Of a DNA stretch of 44,033 bases, positions 14,940 to 24,084 are shown in pieces (the first letter of the stretch is position 1; each line of letters begins with the position of its first letter). Under the pieces are notes generated by a model. It searched no databases. It had not been told where the DNA came from and worked only from the letters and a program-made list of their open reading frames with translations. A program made the position numbers and the translations under genes. Where the stretch lies: the IMG/VR virus record IMGVR_UViG_3300048876_000028, positions 1-44,033 of that record; one strand, 5' to 3'. The DNA is from a virus.

Positions 14940-15109
14940 ATTTCGAGCAGCTCTTCGTTCGCCTGGTTACCGATGGCGGAATCGATCCGCTCTCGGTTTG
15001 GGAAATGCCCTATCCGGACGCTACCGCGCTGCTCAACTGCTGGGGCGAACATCCTCCACTCCGGTGGATGATTTCGAAGTTCTTGGACTTCAATGAGCCC
15101 GGATGGTAG
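14918..15109 (+). CDS. Tail assembly chaperone, -1 frameshift extension (T part)
   Basis: The -1 frame stays open for 63 codons past the point where the short form's GGGGG run (14914-14918) ends, to TAG at 15107-15109. The extension is protein-like (LDFEQLFVRLVTDGGIDPLSVW, then MPYPDATALLNCWGEHPP) and has no start codon or ribosome site of its own. This is the usual layout of gpGT in lambda-like tails, where a few percent of ribosomes slip. The full frameshifted protein would be about 147 aa. The slip site (G run, P-site Gly codon re-pairing perfectly) is inferred; it is not the classical lambda heptamer. Confidence 0.72.
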   Translation, partial: GSEGERLDFEQLFVRLVTDGGIDPLSVWEMPYPDATALLNCWGEHPPLRWMISKFLDFNEPGW

Positions 15110-15119
15110 ACTGCGCGGC

Positions 15120-15236
15120 ATGCAAACGCTGACAGTTGGCAAGATCGCATTGGGAGTGTTTTACGGCAATCTAATGTTCGCGGTTGTCCTTGGGGTGGTG
15201 TTCGGAGTCCTCGCCTACCTCGGAGTCGTCCGCTAA
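15120..15236 (+). CDS. Small single-pass membrane peptide
   Basis: 38 aa. One long hydrophobic stretch (residues ~9-35: ALGVFYGNLMFAVVLGVVFGVLAYLGVV) flanked by single charges. There is no good ribosome site, only overlap in context with the frameshift product ending ten bases earlier, so translation is uncertain. A terminator follows 23 bases after its stop. It may be a minor membrane protein or chance. Confidence 0.4.
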   Translation: MQTLTVGKIALGVFYGNLMFAVVLGVVFGVLAYLGVVR

Positions 15237-15259
15237 CCCCCGTTTCCTCTGCTCTTCAC

Positions 15260-15283
15260 AAGCCGCCTTCGGGCGGCTTTTCT
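15260..15283 (+). terminator. Intrinsic terminator before the tape measure gene
   Basis: AAGCCGCC (15260-15267), tetraloop TTCG, GGCGGCTT (15272-15279) and the T-rich tail TTTTCT. It is the clearest intrinsic terminator in the window and lies inside the late gene order, 21 bases before the tape measure ATG. Confidence 0.8.
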
Positions 15284-15303
15284 CATGTTCGAAAGGATCT
15301 CCG

Positions 15304-17610
15304 ATGGCCGATGACATGCTGATTGGAGTAGGCGTCAAAGCCGACTTTTCGAGCCTGAAGAATGAAGCCAAGTCCGCATCGGACGCTCTGAAGCAGGCTG
15401 AAGCGAATTGGAAGTCAGCATTCGAGCAACTCGGGGCATCGGCAGCGCAGGGCAGTGCGCAGGCACAGGAAGCGCTCAAAGGATACGAAGCCGAACTCCA
15501 GCAAGCCCAGGCAAAGGCAGCGAGTGCAGCCGCAGCCATGGCGGAAGTAAACGCTGGCGCAGCGGCTTCCGCGCGGGCTATGGCCGGAGCGCAGGCCGGT
15601 GCTGGCGCAGCCGCATCTCATACAGTGCCTCAATTCGCTGCGGCCTCTGGCGCACTACGTGAATTGCAAGGGAACTTCGATCACAATATCCGCGCTGGAG
15701 AGCGCTTCCTGACTACCACGCTCGGGTTGGGACCGGCCCTGGAGGCAGCTTTCCCTGTCGTTGGCGCGCTGGCGTTGGTTGGCATCCTGTTTGAAGTCGG
15801 GAAAAGCCTTGTCAAAGTTGGTGACGATGCCGCATCCCTAGGGCGGGAATTGGGCGGCGGCTGGCTCCTCGGTGCGGCTGCCGAAATGCATGGATTCGGC
15901 AACGAGATCAAGCAGACCGATGAAGAGCTGATGAAGCTCGCCGCGGATCGAGACAGGGAAAAAACTCAAAAACAGTCGCTAGATGTTGAGAACGTCCGCC
16001 TCCACACGAACGTCGATACATACAAGCAAAAGACGCAAGGTTTGGGTCCAGAGAATTCGAAAAACGCCTCTGCCTATTCTCGCGCGGCGAGCGAAGCCTC
16101 ATCGGCTGGAGAGCAAGCGGCGGACGATCTTAAGTCCCAGCAGCTACAGGAGCGGATAGACGCGCTCGAAAAGACCAAAGCTCTTCAGGTTCAAATCTAC
16201 GAAGCCATTGAAAAGCAGGTTACCGCGCAAGACGCAGTTGCAAAGCTCACTCATGAAGGCATTGGCAAGCTACGTAAAGATCAGGAAGAGGCGAACGCTC
16301 ATTATAAGGATGCGCTAGGGGAACAGATCAACCTGATCGAGGAGAAAAACAACCTCCAACTCAAAGGTGAGATCGCAGGCCAGCGAGAGACCCGCACCGA
16401 AGGAAAAGGGGCAGGCAACGGTGCCGACGAAGCGCGCATGCGTGCCGACAAGATTGCATTTGATCAGCTCAAAATCTCCCATGAACTCACGCTTGAGGAA
16501 GAGCAGGCGTTCTGGCAGACGCGGCTGGCCAACTATTCGAAGGCCAGTTCTGAATATGCCGAAATCGTCGGCAAGCTCGCGCAGCTATCTGAGCAGGAGC
16601 GCAAAGCGGAAAAGAAGGCTCTCGATGAGGAACAGGAAGAAAGCGACAAGATCGACGAGGAAGTCACTGCCGCATGGGAGAAGGACCTCAAGCAGCAGGA
16701 GGAAGCCGCCCAGGCCGCAACCCGCAGCGCTGAGATTCAGATCGAGGCAGCCGCCAAAGTAGCCGAAGCGCGGGTGCAATACGATCTGGCAACGAGCGCG
16801 ATCACGAAACAGAAAGCGGCATATGAACTCGCCCAGATCAAAGCCAAAGCTTATGGCGATCAAATCAAGGTCCTCGAGGAAGAACTCCGCCGACTTCAGC
16901 AGATCGATGGAATGGGCGGAAATACTGAGAATAAGCAGGCTGAAGTTCAGGACAGAATCTTTAGGCTGCAAAGCGAGCATAACGCCGCGCTGATCCAGCA
17001 GCAGCAGAAAGCCGCCGCTGCCTACACGAAGGACTGGAACAAGGCTTTCGACAGCATGAATCAGGTGTTTGCCAAGAACACCGCCATGTGGATCACCGGA
17101 CAGGAATCGCTCGCGAAGAGCTGGGCGAAGACCCTCGAGGGTATGACTCAAACGTTGATTGAAAATTTGCTAAAGCAAGCAGTCGCTTATGCGACCGCTG
17201 CGGCAACCCAGGAGGCGCAGGACGCGCGCTCAAAAATGGCGGACGCGGCGAAGGCTGCCAGGGGTGCATATACGGCTGTAGTCGGCATCCCGATCATCGG
17301 ACCCGTTCTCGCTCCCGCTGCTGCAGCCGTTGCATTCGCGGCGGTCGAGGCATTCGCAAATGGCGGCGTGGTAGGCGGTCCTTTTGGCTCGGCCGTTCCC
17401 ATCGTCGCGCACAGCGGCGAGCGCGTGATGACATCTGGCATGACAAACACCTTCGACCGCGTAATGAGCAACGCCAGCGCTGGCCAAGGCCCGACCAACA
17501 ATTCGACCGTCAACGCTCGAGTAAACCAGCACTTCTACGGCGGCAAAGCCAGCTCTGCCCAGGAAACCCAGCGCAGCATTCAGAACCTCAGAAAACGCGG
17601 CAAGCTCTAA
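15304..17610 (+). CDS. Tape measure protein
   Basis: 768 aa from ATG 15304 with AAAGGA upstream; the open frame upstream runs through the terminator and is ignored. Long alanine-, glutamate- and lysine-rich coiled coil (residues ~15-110 and ~200-540), a hydrophobic stretch near 590-620 (VVGIPIIGPVLAPAAAAVAFAAVEAFANGG) followed by GGxVGGP-like glycine repeats typical of tape measures, and a basic C-terminus. By the usual rule of about 0.15 nm per residue it predicts a tail near 115 nm. Position after the frameshifted chaperone confirms the call. Confidence 0.88.
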   Translation: MADDMLIGVGVKADFSSLKNEAKSASDALKQAEANWKSAFEQLGASAAQGSAQAQEALKGYEAELQQAQAKAASAAAAMAEVNAGAAASARAMAGAQAGAGAAASHTVPQFAAASGALRELQGNFDHNIRAGERFLTTTLGLGPALEAAFPVVGALALVGILFEVGKSLVKVGDDAASLGRELGGGWLLGAAAEMHGFGNEIKQTDEELMKLAADRDREKTQKQSLDVENVRLHTNVDTYKQKTQGLGPENSKNASAYSRAASEASSAGEQAADDLKSQQLQERIDALEKTKALQVQIYEAIEKQVTAQDAVAKLTHEGIGKLRKDQEEANAHYKDALGEQINLIEEKNNLQLKGEIAGQRETRTEGKGAGNGADEARMRADKIAFDQLKISHELTLEEEQAFWQTRLANYSKASSEYAEIVGKLAQLSEQERKAEKKALDEEQEESDKIDEEVTAAWEKDLKQQEEAAQAATRSAEIQIEAAAKVAEARVQYDLATSAITKQKAAYELAQIKAKAYGDQIKVLEEELRRLQQIDGMGGNTENKQAEVQDRIFRLQSEHNAALIQQQQKAAAAYTKDWNKAFDSMNQVFAKNTAMWITGQESLAKSWAKTLEGMTQTLIENLLKQAVAYATAAATQEAQDARSKMADAAKAARGAYTAVVGIPIIGPVLAPAAAAVAFAAVEAFANGGVVGGPFGSAVPIVAHSGERVMTSGMTNTFDRVMSNASAGQGPTNNSTVNARVNQHFYGGKASSAQETQRSIQNLRKRGKL

Positions 17611-17646
17611 AAACCAAACAATTTAACCCTTTCTTCAGGTGCGCGC

Positions 17647-18363
17647 ATGACAGTACCCATATTTCCCAGCCTGTCCGGGATCACATTTCCGTTGCTCAAA
17701 ACTTCGGAATTCAACACGATCATTCAGGACTCACCAAACAAGATGGACACCCGCATCTCACAGACGCGGAATCCCTACTGGCATTGGGAAGTAGTGCTCG
17801 ACTTCGTAGACGACACCGTTTCGCTCACTCCCACCGAATATCAGAACCTTGTCGGCCTGCAGCTCGCACTCGGCGGGTCTGCAGGCGATTTCCTGTTTAC
17901 TGACACGAACGATCATTACGTCGGCCCGGCTCTGATCTCATCTGCCCCAAACGTGAATGCTGAACTTCAGGTCGTGACGGATGGGACGAACTACTTTTCC
18001 CCGCTCCAGCGAAACATGGGCGGCTTCCTCGAAGACATCACCGACCTGAACGGGGCAATCGTTGTTTACGCGAACGGAGTGCTCGCCACGGTGGGAACCG
18101 GAGCAGGACAGTACACAGTAGAAGGCCCGGGCCTCGCGGTATCTGGCTCATCCTTCATGGGCATGTATCTGGCGTGGGGAGCGGCAACCGCTCCGACTGG
18201 CCCCGTTTCCGCGCAATTCAACTTCTATTTCCGCTGCCGACTCGAAGATGATTCGCTCGACTTTGAGCAGTTCGCCACGCAGATATGGACGCTCGGCGGC
18301 TCGAACTCGCGGCTCGGCTCGCAATCCCTCAAGTTCTGCAGCTCGCGGATTCCGCAGGTTTAG
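17647..18363 (+). CDS. DUF2460 distal tail protein
   Basis: 238 aa. N-terminus (FPSLSGITFPLLKTSEFNTIIQ) followed by a tryptophan-rich segment (RNPYWHWEVVLDFVDD) and L-x-x-F-x-x-GG-x-x-x-D-FLFTD matches the DUF2460 (TIGR02217) family, which includes gp12 of the Rhodobacter gene transfer agent. These proteins form the distal tail ring. The following three genes are in the same order as in gene transfer agents. Confidence 0.82.
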   Translation: MTVPIFPSLSGITFPLLKTSEFNTIIQDSPNKMDTRISQTRNPYWHWEVVLDFVDDTVSLTPTEYQNLVGLQLALGGSAGDFLFTDTNDHYVGPALISSAPNVNAELQVVTDGTNYFSPLQRNMGGFLEDITDLNGAIVVYANGVLATVGTGAGQYTVEGPGLAVSGSSFMGMYLAWGAATAPTGPVSAQFNFYFRCRLEDDSLDFEQFATQIWTLGGSNSRLGSQSLKFCSSRIPQV

Positions 18364-18366
18364 CCA

Positions 18367-19296
18367 ATGAAGAAATTTCTATCAGGCGCCGGCGTCGACA
18401 CGAGCGCGACGGTCTATGCCTACCTCAAAGCCAATAAGCGCATCTGGGCTGCTGACCTGTATCTAATTGGGGAACCAGACGATCCGGCGGCGTTCTGGCT
18501 GACAAACTATGAATCTCCCCTCCAATGGTCACTTTGGGGAACGTTTCAGTCGACAGTCATCAAACGTGGATCCATTCGCAGTGCAATAGGACTTGAGGCT
18601 GAATCACTTTCGCTGACCTGGTCGCCGCGCAACAAGACAATTACGACATCGATAGCAACCGCTTCGCCATATCAGCTTGCCCGGCTGGGCTTCTTCGACA
18701 ACTGGCGGGTGCGGATGTGGCGGACGTACATGCCAACTCCAGGAGATGCAGACACCTTTGGAGCAGCGGAATGGTTTGCCGGCTGGATCGGGGATATTCC
18801 CTCGACGGTTGGATCGATAGATTTTGAAGTTAACTCATACCTCTATGCGCTGAATCAGAAGGTACCCACCGGAATCATCGAGGTGACGAGCACGTTAGCC
18901 AGTTATTCGGGCGGCGTGCCTCCTCCAGAATTCAGCGTGATGCCTCAATTCAGCGTGATTGTTGGGGCAGGCACAACACAATCAGTCATTTACGCAGATC
19001 AGATTTCACCGACTCCGATGTCCGTTCCGCATACGAATGACCTGAACGACGGTTACATCGTGTTCAACGGGGGAGATGGAGCGACTTTGCAAGGTCAGTT
19101 CTCGATCATCGGCCGCAACCTCGGCTGGTACGACGGGAGCCACAATCACACCGAAATTCAGCTCTACTCCCCGTTGCCATGGGCTCCCACTCCTGGAGTC
19201 GACACGTTCTATGTGAGCGTGGGAGCGCCAATCAACCTCGGCGACACAGGTTACGACGGATTTCCCTACGTGCCAGCGCCGGAGACGGCCGCGTGA
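18367..19296 (+). CDS. DUF2163-like tail hub protein
   Basis: 309 aa, starting three bases after the preceding stop. N-terminus KKFLSGAGVDTSATVYAYLKANKRIWAADLYLI, then a tryptophan-rich strand region (WLTNYESPLQWSLWG) and LSLTWSPRN, then the FFDNWRVRMWRTYMP segment, all in keeping with the DUF2163 / phage BR0599 family (GTA gp13). It would bind between the distal tail ring and the long hub protein. It overlaps the peptidase gene (GTGA). Confidence 0.78.
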   Translation: MKKFLSGAGVDTSATVYAYLKANKRIWAADLYLIGEPDDPAAFWLTNYESPLQWSLWGTFQSTVIKRGSIRSAIGLEAESLSLTWSPRNKTITTSIATASPYQLARLGFFDNWRVRMWRTYMPTPGDADTFGAAEWFAGWIGDIPSTVGSIDFEVNSYLYALNQKVPTGIIEVTSTLASYSGGVPPPEFSVMPQFSVIVGAGTTQSVIYADQISPTPMSVPHTNDLNDGYIVFNGGDGATLQGQFSIIGRNLGWYDGSHNHTEIQLYSPLPWAPTPGVDTFYVSVGAPINLGDTGYDGFPYVPAPETAA

Positions 19297-19913
19297 TAGT
19301 TCCACGTGGCACAGCCGTTGAAATCGCGCGCACATGGATTGGCACGCCCTACGTGCGCGCTGGACGGATCAAAGGCGCGGGCGTCGACTGCGGAACGTTG
19401 CTCTCTGAAAACCTGCTCGGCATTGAGAAATGCGGCCCCGTGGAGATGGATCAGCTCATCCGAGATCTTGGATTTCTCTCGAACGACTGGTTTTGCCATG
19501 CCGCGGCCGACAAGTACGAGCAGGCCTTGCGCAAGTTCGCGCCGCTCAAGTGGAAGGGTATATGTCGGGGACACGACATCCCCGCCCTACCGGGTGATCT
19601 GGTTTTGTTCAAGGTTGTCAGCAGCACGCTTTATAACCACGGTGCCATCGTGACGCAGTGGCCGCGCTGTATTCATGCCGTGCACCCGCGCGTTGCGGAG
19701 ATGCGGGCCACATTGCACCCAATGACGGCATTTACCGAAATGGCAATCTTTGATCCATGGGGGGCCGACGCAATGATTTTCGATCAGATGCTGCAGCCTT
19801 CCAGTTGGGGCGAAACGGTTGAGGCCGGTAAATCTCCATGCGCTCCGATCAGCAAAGAGGCTGCGGCGGCCTGGACTGAATATCTGAAGACCACAAAGAA
19901 GAGGCTGCGCTAA
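19293..19913 (+). CDS. NlpC/P60-like tail peptidase
   Basis: 206 aa from GTG 19293, overlapping the DUF2163 stop; a 38-residue upstream extension is out of keeping with the family. The catalytic Cys is probably C33 (RIKGAGVDCGTLL), the His H116 (YNHGAIV) after the ALPGDLVLFK block typical of the fold, with H128 or H131 as third residue. In related phages it sits in the tail tip and cleaves peptidoglycan cross-links at DNA entry. The motif is GVDCG rather than the usual DCSG; otherwise it is canonical. Its stop overlaps the hub gene start by one base. Confidence 0.85.
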   Translation: MIVPRGTAVEIARTWIGTPYVRAGRIKGAGVDCGTLLSENLLGIEKCGPVEMDQLIRDLGFLSNDWFCHAAADKYEQALRKFAPLKWKGICRGHDIPALPGDLVLFKVVSSTLYNHGAIVTQWPRCIHAVHPRVAEMRATLHPMTAFTEMAIFDPWGADAMIFDQMLQPSSWGETVEAGKSPCAPISKEAAAAWTEYLKTTKKRLR

Positions 19914-22900
19914 TGCAAGCGGGCAAGAATCAAGCCTCCCAGCGACCTACAGCCTTCGGATCGATGCTGCAGGCCTCGACCTATGGGCTCGTTATCCCTG
20001 TACCGTACGGACGCTGCCAGACGCCGCTCTATGCGATCTGGGCCAACAATCTGCGTCAGGGCGGCTCAATCAAGAAGTTCAAGCAGATGAAAAAGGGCAT
20101 GACTGCTTTCTGCGAAAACATCAATTTCCTGATAGGCAAAAACCCTATTCTGATGGCGCTCCAAACCTGGAACAACGGGGCGATTCTTCCGCTCAGCGAT
20201 CAGGTTTACACAACGACGGCGACGGCAGGAACTGCGGGCGTTTTCACGGTTCCTGACCCATATTTCTATTCAATCACCGGCGTCACGCTCGAAGTTGCGT
20301 ACAGCGAAACCTTCAACGATTACGGAAGCCATGGGTCACAAACTTTAACGGGTACCTTCGAAGTCCCTTTGTGGAACCAGCTTTTCGCTGGTCCGGACCC
20401 GACCGCAAGCTCAGACCCGAGAAACTTCCCCTATTGCTATCGCTGGAACCCGCTCGCCGATGGGGCAATGATTCACATCGATAATCTAGCCTTTGGAGCT
20501 CTTCCGACCGGAACGCTGCGGATTTACTACACCCAGATGGTGCGGGCCACGAAGTACCAGCCGCCCATCTCCCGCATGCGCCTTGCGTTTGAAAACATTC
20601 TCGGCTCAGGCGACGAATACGACGGCAACGTCGCCGGTACGTCGACACCGCTCGCAACGCAGCAGATCCTTTATCCGCACTACGCAGGTCTTGGATCCTC
20701 CGAAATTGACCTCGGCTCAACCGGAACTATCCCGGCCATCAAGCAGGAAGTGCAAGCCAAGTGGGGCATCTCCTCGGGTGGGGACTGTGATTTTGTTGAC
20801 ATCATTGAGGATGTCGTCAAGAGCGGCATTACTCAGGCTGCGCTAGGAAGCAATCTCAACTTTGGTGCCACGCAGCACGGGACCGGCTGCTACAACCTTC
20901 CGGGCACGATTCAGAAGAAGCTGGCAACGAGTAATAACGCAAGCGGCCTCCCGGCCATGCTTTACGACATGCCGAACACGCAGGGGAATATCCTGGTGTG
21001 CTCGGCAACCGGTCAAGCTGCGCTCTCGATTGCAAGTTCGAACGGCGAAGCCTGGAATCCGATCTGGCCCGGCAGTCTGGCTGCCTATCAGGTTTGGTGG
21101 GCGACGGCCGCGGGCGGAACAAATACGGTTACCGTCTCAGGCGCTGGCCAGCCCTCCGAAGTCTGCATCATGGAAATCGGCGGCGTCGGACAGGCGAACG
21201 TTGCCGTTGATTCCTACACCACCGTCTTTCCAGGCGCGATCACCAACGCATCAGGAACGGTTCTCAAGAATTATTCAGCACCGCTCGGCTTGATCTATGT
21301 CGAGGCTCTCTGGGATACGTTCGAAATGGTGCAGCCGCTGCCTTCGGATGCGGTGATCCAGGGTATTTACCCGGTCATGGTCGCAGGCTACACGGCCAAC
21401 CATGCGCCTTCCGGGATCAGCTACGGAACGAGCCTGGTTCCGACCGACGGCTATACCAACCCAGCCGGCGCATCCGTATTTGGTGGGGGCAGCAGTTCAT
21501 TCAGCTCTACCGAGATGTATGGCGGATCGGTCGGGACGCTTCTTTCGGCACTCACCAATCTGTGCATCAACGCCTATCTGGGCGCGTCGACGGGGCCGAT
21601 CTTCGATTACACCCCGGTGGATGAGATCGATGTCAGCGCGGTGGGCGTAGCCGTCTACTACACTAGCGCGCACGTTCCTTCCGGGACGCCACCGATTCCT
21701 CCGCCGTTTACCATTCCTGGCGGTCAGGGCGTTGCCTGGGCGATGCCGACGCGCTTCCGCAGCGGTGGCCAGTTCAATTCTTATCCTCCCGGCGGAGGAG
21801 ATCCCAACTTTCAGGTGGCCCTCGGAAACACTGGAGGATTCACCCCGGCCACGGTGGTCACCAGCTCCACGCCAATCATTACGGATACCGGTGGCTCATT
21901 CTCAGTGCAGGCTGGCGGCACGACCGCTCGGAAGGGCTCGATCGGGACCACGGTCGCTGCAGGCTGGCCCGCCTTCCTTCTTTCCGTGCCGTTCTATGGC
22001 GGCGATTCTCCAGCCTCATCTCAGGTGGCAAAGTGGGAAGCGCTATTACCGGCCAATTTCTATGCGAAGGCTCTGGCCACGTTCCAAGCTCACGGAAGGA
22101 TCGTCAAGAATCCGGGCAGCTACAGCTTCACGGCACCGGGAACCGACCCGACCGCGCTTGCGATGCTGAGCATCAAGTATCTCGACGCTCCTCAGTTTCC
22201 TCAGCCGGGCGGAAGTTTCATCAATGTCCCTTCGATGGACCTGGTGCGGGCTCAGTGCCGTGCCGGGGGATTGTTCGGGTCTTTGAGTATGACAGCGCAG
22301 AAGGCCGCGCGGGACTGGATTCAAGACCTCTGCGATGCGGCAGATTGCGCACCGGTGTTCTCTGGCCACCAGCTTTACCTCCATCCGCGCTCTGAAGTCT
22401 CTGCAGTAGGTAACGGAGCAGTTTATATCTCTCCGACAGCTTCCGGGCCAGTAGCTGATCTTGATGTCGACAACGGCGACTTCGTTACCCAAAAGGGCCA
22501 ACCTGCTATCAAGGCCACCCGGAAATCACGGGTTGGCGATCAGATTTATACGGTCCTCCAGATGCAGCACGTCAACCGGGTCTCGGCTTATCAGCAAGTC
22601 ACAACGGCTGAGCCAGACGCGGCTGGAATCGTTCGCTATGGGGTGCGCAAGGAAGACCCGACAGTCAATGACGCGGTGCAGGATGTAGTGATTGCACGAA
22701 GTATCTTGAGGATCCTCATCCGGCGCATGAACTACGTCGAGAACATGAGCTATGAGTTCTCACTCAATCAGCGCTGGGCCCCATTGAATTCGATGAGCCT
22801 GGTGACGATCACCGATCGTTCGCAGGGAATTGTGAAAGTTCCTGTCAGGCTGACGAGCTGGGAGGAAGACGACAAATTAGAAATCGCCTGCCAGGCTGAG

Positions 22901-23752
22901 CCGTTTGTGTATGGGATTCATGCTCCGCAGATTCTGCCGGTAACGACTCCTACCCCTTATAGCGGCAACGGCACGGTGAATCTGACGGCTGGCAATGTGA
23001 ACCCGCCAATCATCATGGAGCCGGTCTCGCGCCTCTATTCAGGGACCAAGGCTCAACTCTGGCTGGTGATCAGTTCGAGCGCGACGAACTACGGGGGCTC
23101 TCAGGTTTATGTTTCAACTGATGGCGGGGCGAGCTACAACCCGCTGGGCAGCCCGGTAATCGGCAACGCGACAACTGGAGTTCTAACCGCGGACTGGCCA
23201 GCGGCGACCGATCCAGATACAGCGAACAATTTGCTGCTTGATCTCACGGAATCAAACGGGATGCTCGAAAGCTACGCGGTCTCGGACGAAGACAACTTCG
23301 TTTATCCCTGCTATGTGGCGGGGCAGCAGCTCATCGTGAAGATGAACGGTACGACCATTGCGCTGCTCTCGAACACCACCATCAAAATGAATGGGGTCAC
23401 CATCGCTTCGTCAGGCAACTTTGGCTACGAGTTGATGACCTATGCGAATGCGCTGCTCACCGGCACAAGTCTGTACACGCTCGAAGCCACCGCCGGCAGC
23501 CATCTACGCCGCGCGGTCTTCAATGCGCCCGACAGTATAGGCAACGGCATCGATCATCCTTCCGGCAGCCGCTTCGCATTCCTCTCGCCGGCGGGTACTG
23601 GAATTCTCAAGGTCGACATGGATGCGGTCTGGGTTGGCCAGACGCTTTATTTCAAGGTTCTCAGCTTCAACGAATTCGGCTCGGCGGCACAGTCCTTGAC
23701 CGACGTTCCCGCCTACGCCTACACGCCTACCGGCGTTCCATCTACCGTCTGA
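19913..23752 (+). CDS. Long tail hub / tip protein (GTA gp15-like)
   Basis: 1279 aa. The N-terminus resembles phage central hub proteins. The middle has long Ser/Gly/Thr-rich stretches (about 430-640) that look like beta-rich insertions. Around residues 850-1010 is the conserved hub core: MQHVNRVSAYQQVTTAEP, VARSILRILIRRMNYVENMSYEFSLNQRWAPLNSMSLVTITD. The C-terminal ~250 residues hold fibronectin-like repeats (VYVSTDGGASYNPLGSPV). It follows the DUF2460, DUF2163 and NlpC/P60 genes as in gene transfer agents, where the equivalent protein contacts the cell. The receptor-binding part is probably in the beta-rich insertions. Confidence 0.82.
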   Translation: MQAGKNQASQRPTAFGSMLQASTYGLVIPVPYGRCQTPLYAIWANNLRQGGSIKKFKQMKKGMTAFCENINFLIGKNPILMALQTWNNGAILPLSDQVYTTTATAGTAGVFTVPDPYFYSITGVTLEVAYSETFNDYGSHGSQTLTGTFEVPLWNQLFAGPDPTASSDPRNFPYCYRWNPLADGAMIHIDNLAFGALPTGTLRIYYTQMVRATKYQPPISRMRLAFENILGSGDEYDGNVAGTSTPLATQQILYPHYAGLGSSEIDLGSTGTIPAIKQEVQAKWGISSGGDCDFVDIIEDVVKSGITQAALGSNLNFGATQHGTGCYNLPGTIQKKLATSNNASGLPAMLYDMPNTQGNILVCSATGQAALSIASSNGEAWNPIWPGSLAAYQVWWATAAGGTNTVTVSGAGQPSEVCIMEIGGVGQANVAVDSYTTVFPGAITNASGTVLKNYSAPLGLIYVEALWDTFEMVQPLPSDAVIQGIYPVMVAGYTANHAPSGISYGTSLVPTDGYTNPAGASVFGGGSSSFSSTEMYGGSVGTLLSALTNLCINAYLGASTGPIFDYTPVDEIDVSAVGVAVYYTSAHVPSGTPPIPPPFTIPGGQGVAWAMPTRFRSGGQFNSYPPGGGDPNFQVALGNTGGFTPATVVTSSTPIITDTGGSFSVQAGGTTARKGSIGTTVAAGWPAFLLSVPFYGGDSPASSQVAKWEALLPANFYAKALATFQAHGRIVKNPGSYSFTAPGTDPTALAMLSIKYLDAPQFPQPGGSFINVPSMDLVRAQCRAGGLFGSLSMTAQKAARDWIQDLCDAADCAPVFSGHQLYLHPRSEVSAVGNGAVYISPTASGPVADLDVDNGDFVTQKGQPAIKATRKSRVGDQIYTVLQMQHVNRVSAYQQVTTAEPDAAGIVRYGVRKEDPTVNDAVQDVVIARSILRILIRRMNYVENMSYEFSLNQRWAPLNSMSLVTITDRSQGIVKVPVRLTSWEEDDKLEIACQAEPFVYGIHAPQILPVTTPTPYSGNGTVNLTAGNVNPPIIMEPVSRLYSGTKAQLWLVISSSATNYGGSQVYVSTDGGASYNPLGSPVIGNATTGVLTADWPAATDPDTANNLLLDLTESNGMLESYAVSDEDNFVYPCYVAGQQLIVKMNGTTIALLSNTTIKMNGVTIASSGNFGYELMTYANALLTGTSLYTLEATAGSHLRRAVFNAPDSIGNGIDHPSGSRFAFLSPAGTGILKVDMDAVWVGQTLYFKVLSFNEFGSAAQSLTDVPAYAYTPTGVPSTV

Positions 23753-23759
23753 GGTTCAC

Positions 23760-24077
23760 ATGACAGCTTCGATCATCAACTTCTCTAATACGACGCCTGC
23801 AGCAAGCAGTGCCGGCAAGATCAACGCCCTCTGGCAGAACGATGGCGGCTCTTCGACGGTGAACGTCTCGGCCGAAGTTCCTTATCCCACTCGCGAGACA
23901 GTGACCTTTACCGGAACTGCGGGGACGCTCGCGAACACGCCGGTGTTGATTATCGTGGCGTTCAAGAATGGTCAGGAAATCGAACTCACGACCGACTTCA
24001 CGATTGCGGGGGCGAATATCACTCTAGTTGTCGCTGCAGTCAGCACCGACAAATTCATCTTCGTTTATTACTTCTGA
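23760..24077 (+). CDS. Small beta-type tail tip protein
   Basis: 105 aa, GAGG eight bases before the ATG. Mostly beta strands with Ser/Thr/Ala spacing (IINFSNTTPAASSAGKINALWQND), a TVTFTGTAGTLA strand repeat and an aromatic C-terminus (KFIFVYYF). It could be a short fibre, a collar or a chaperone of the tail tip. No signal peptide, unlike its downstream neighbours. Family unknown. Confidence 0.6.
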   Translation: MTASIINFSNTTPAASSAGKINALWQNDGGSSTVNVSAEVPYPTRETVTFTGTAGTLANTPVLIIVAFKNGQEIELTTDFTIAGANITLVVAAVSTDKFIFVYYF

Positions 24078-24084
24078 GGTTTTG

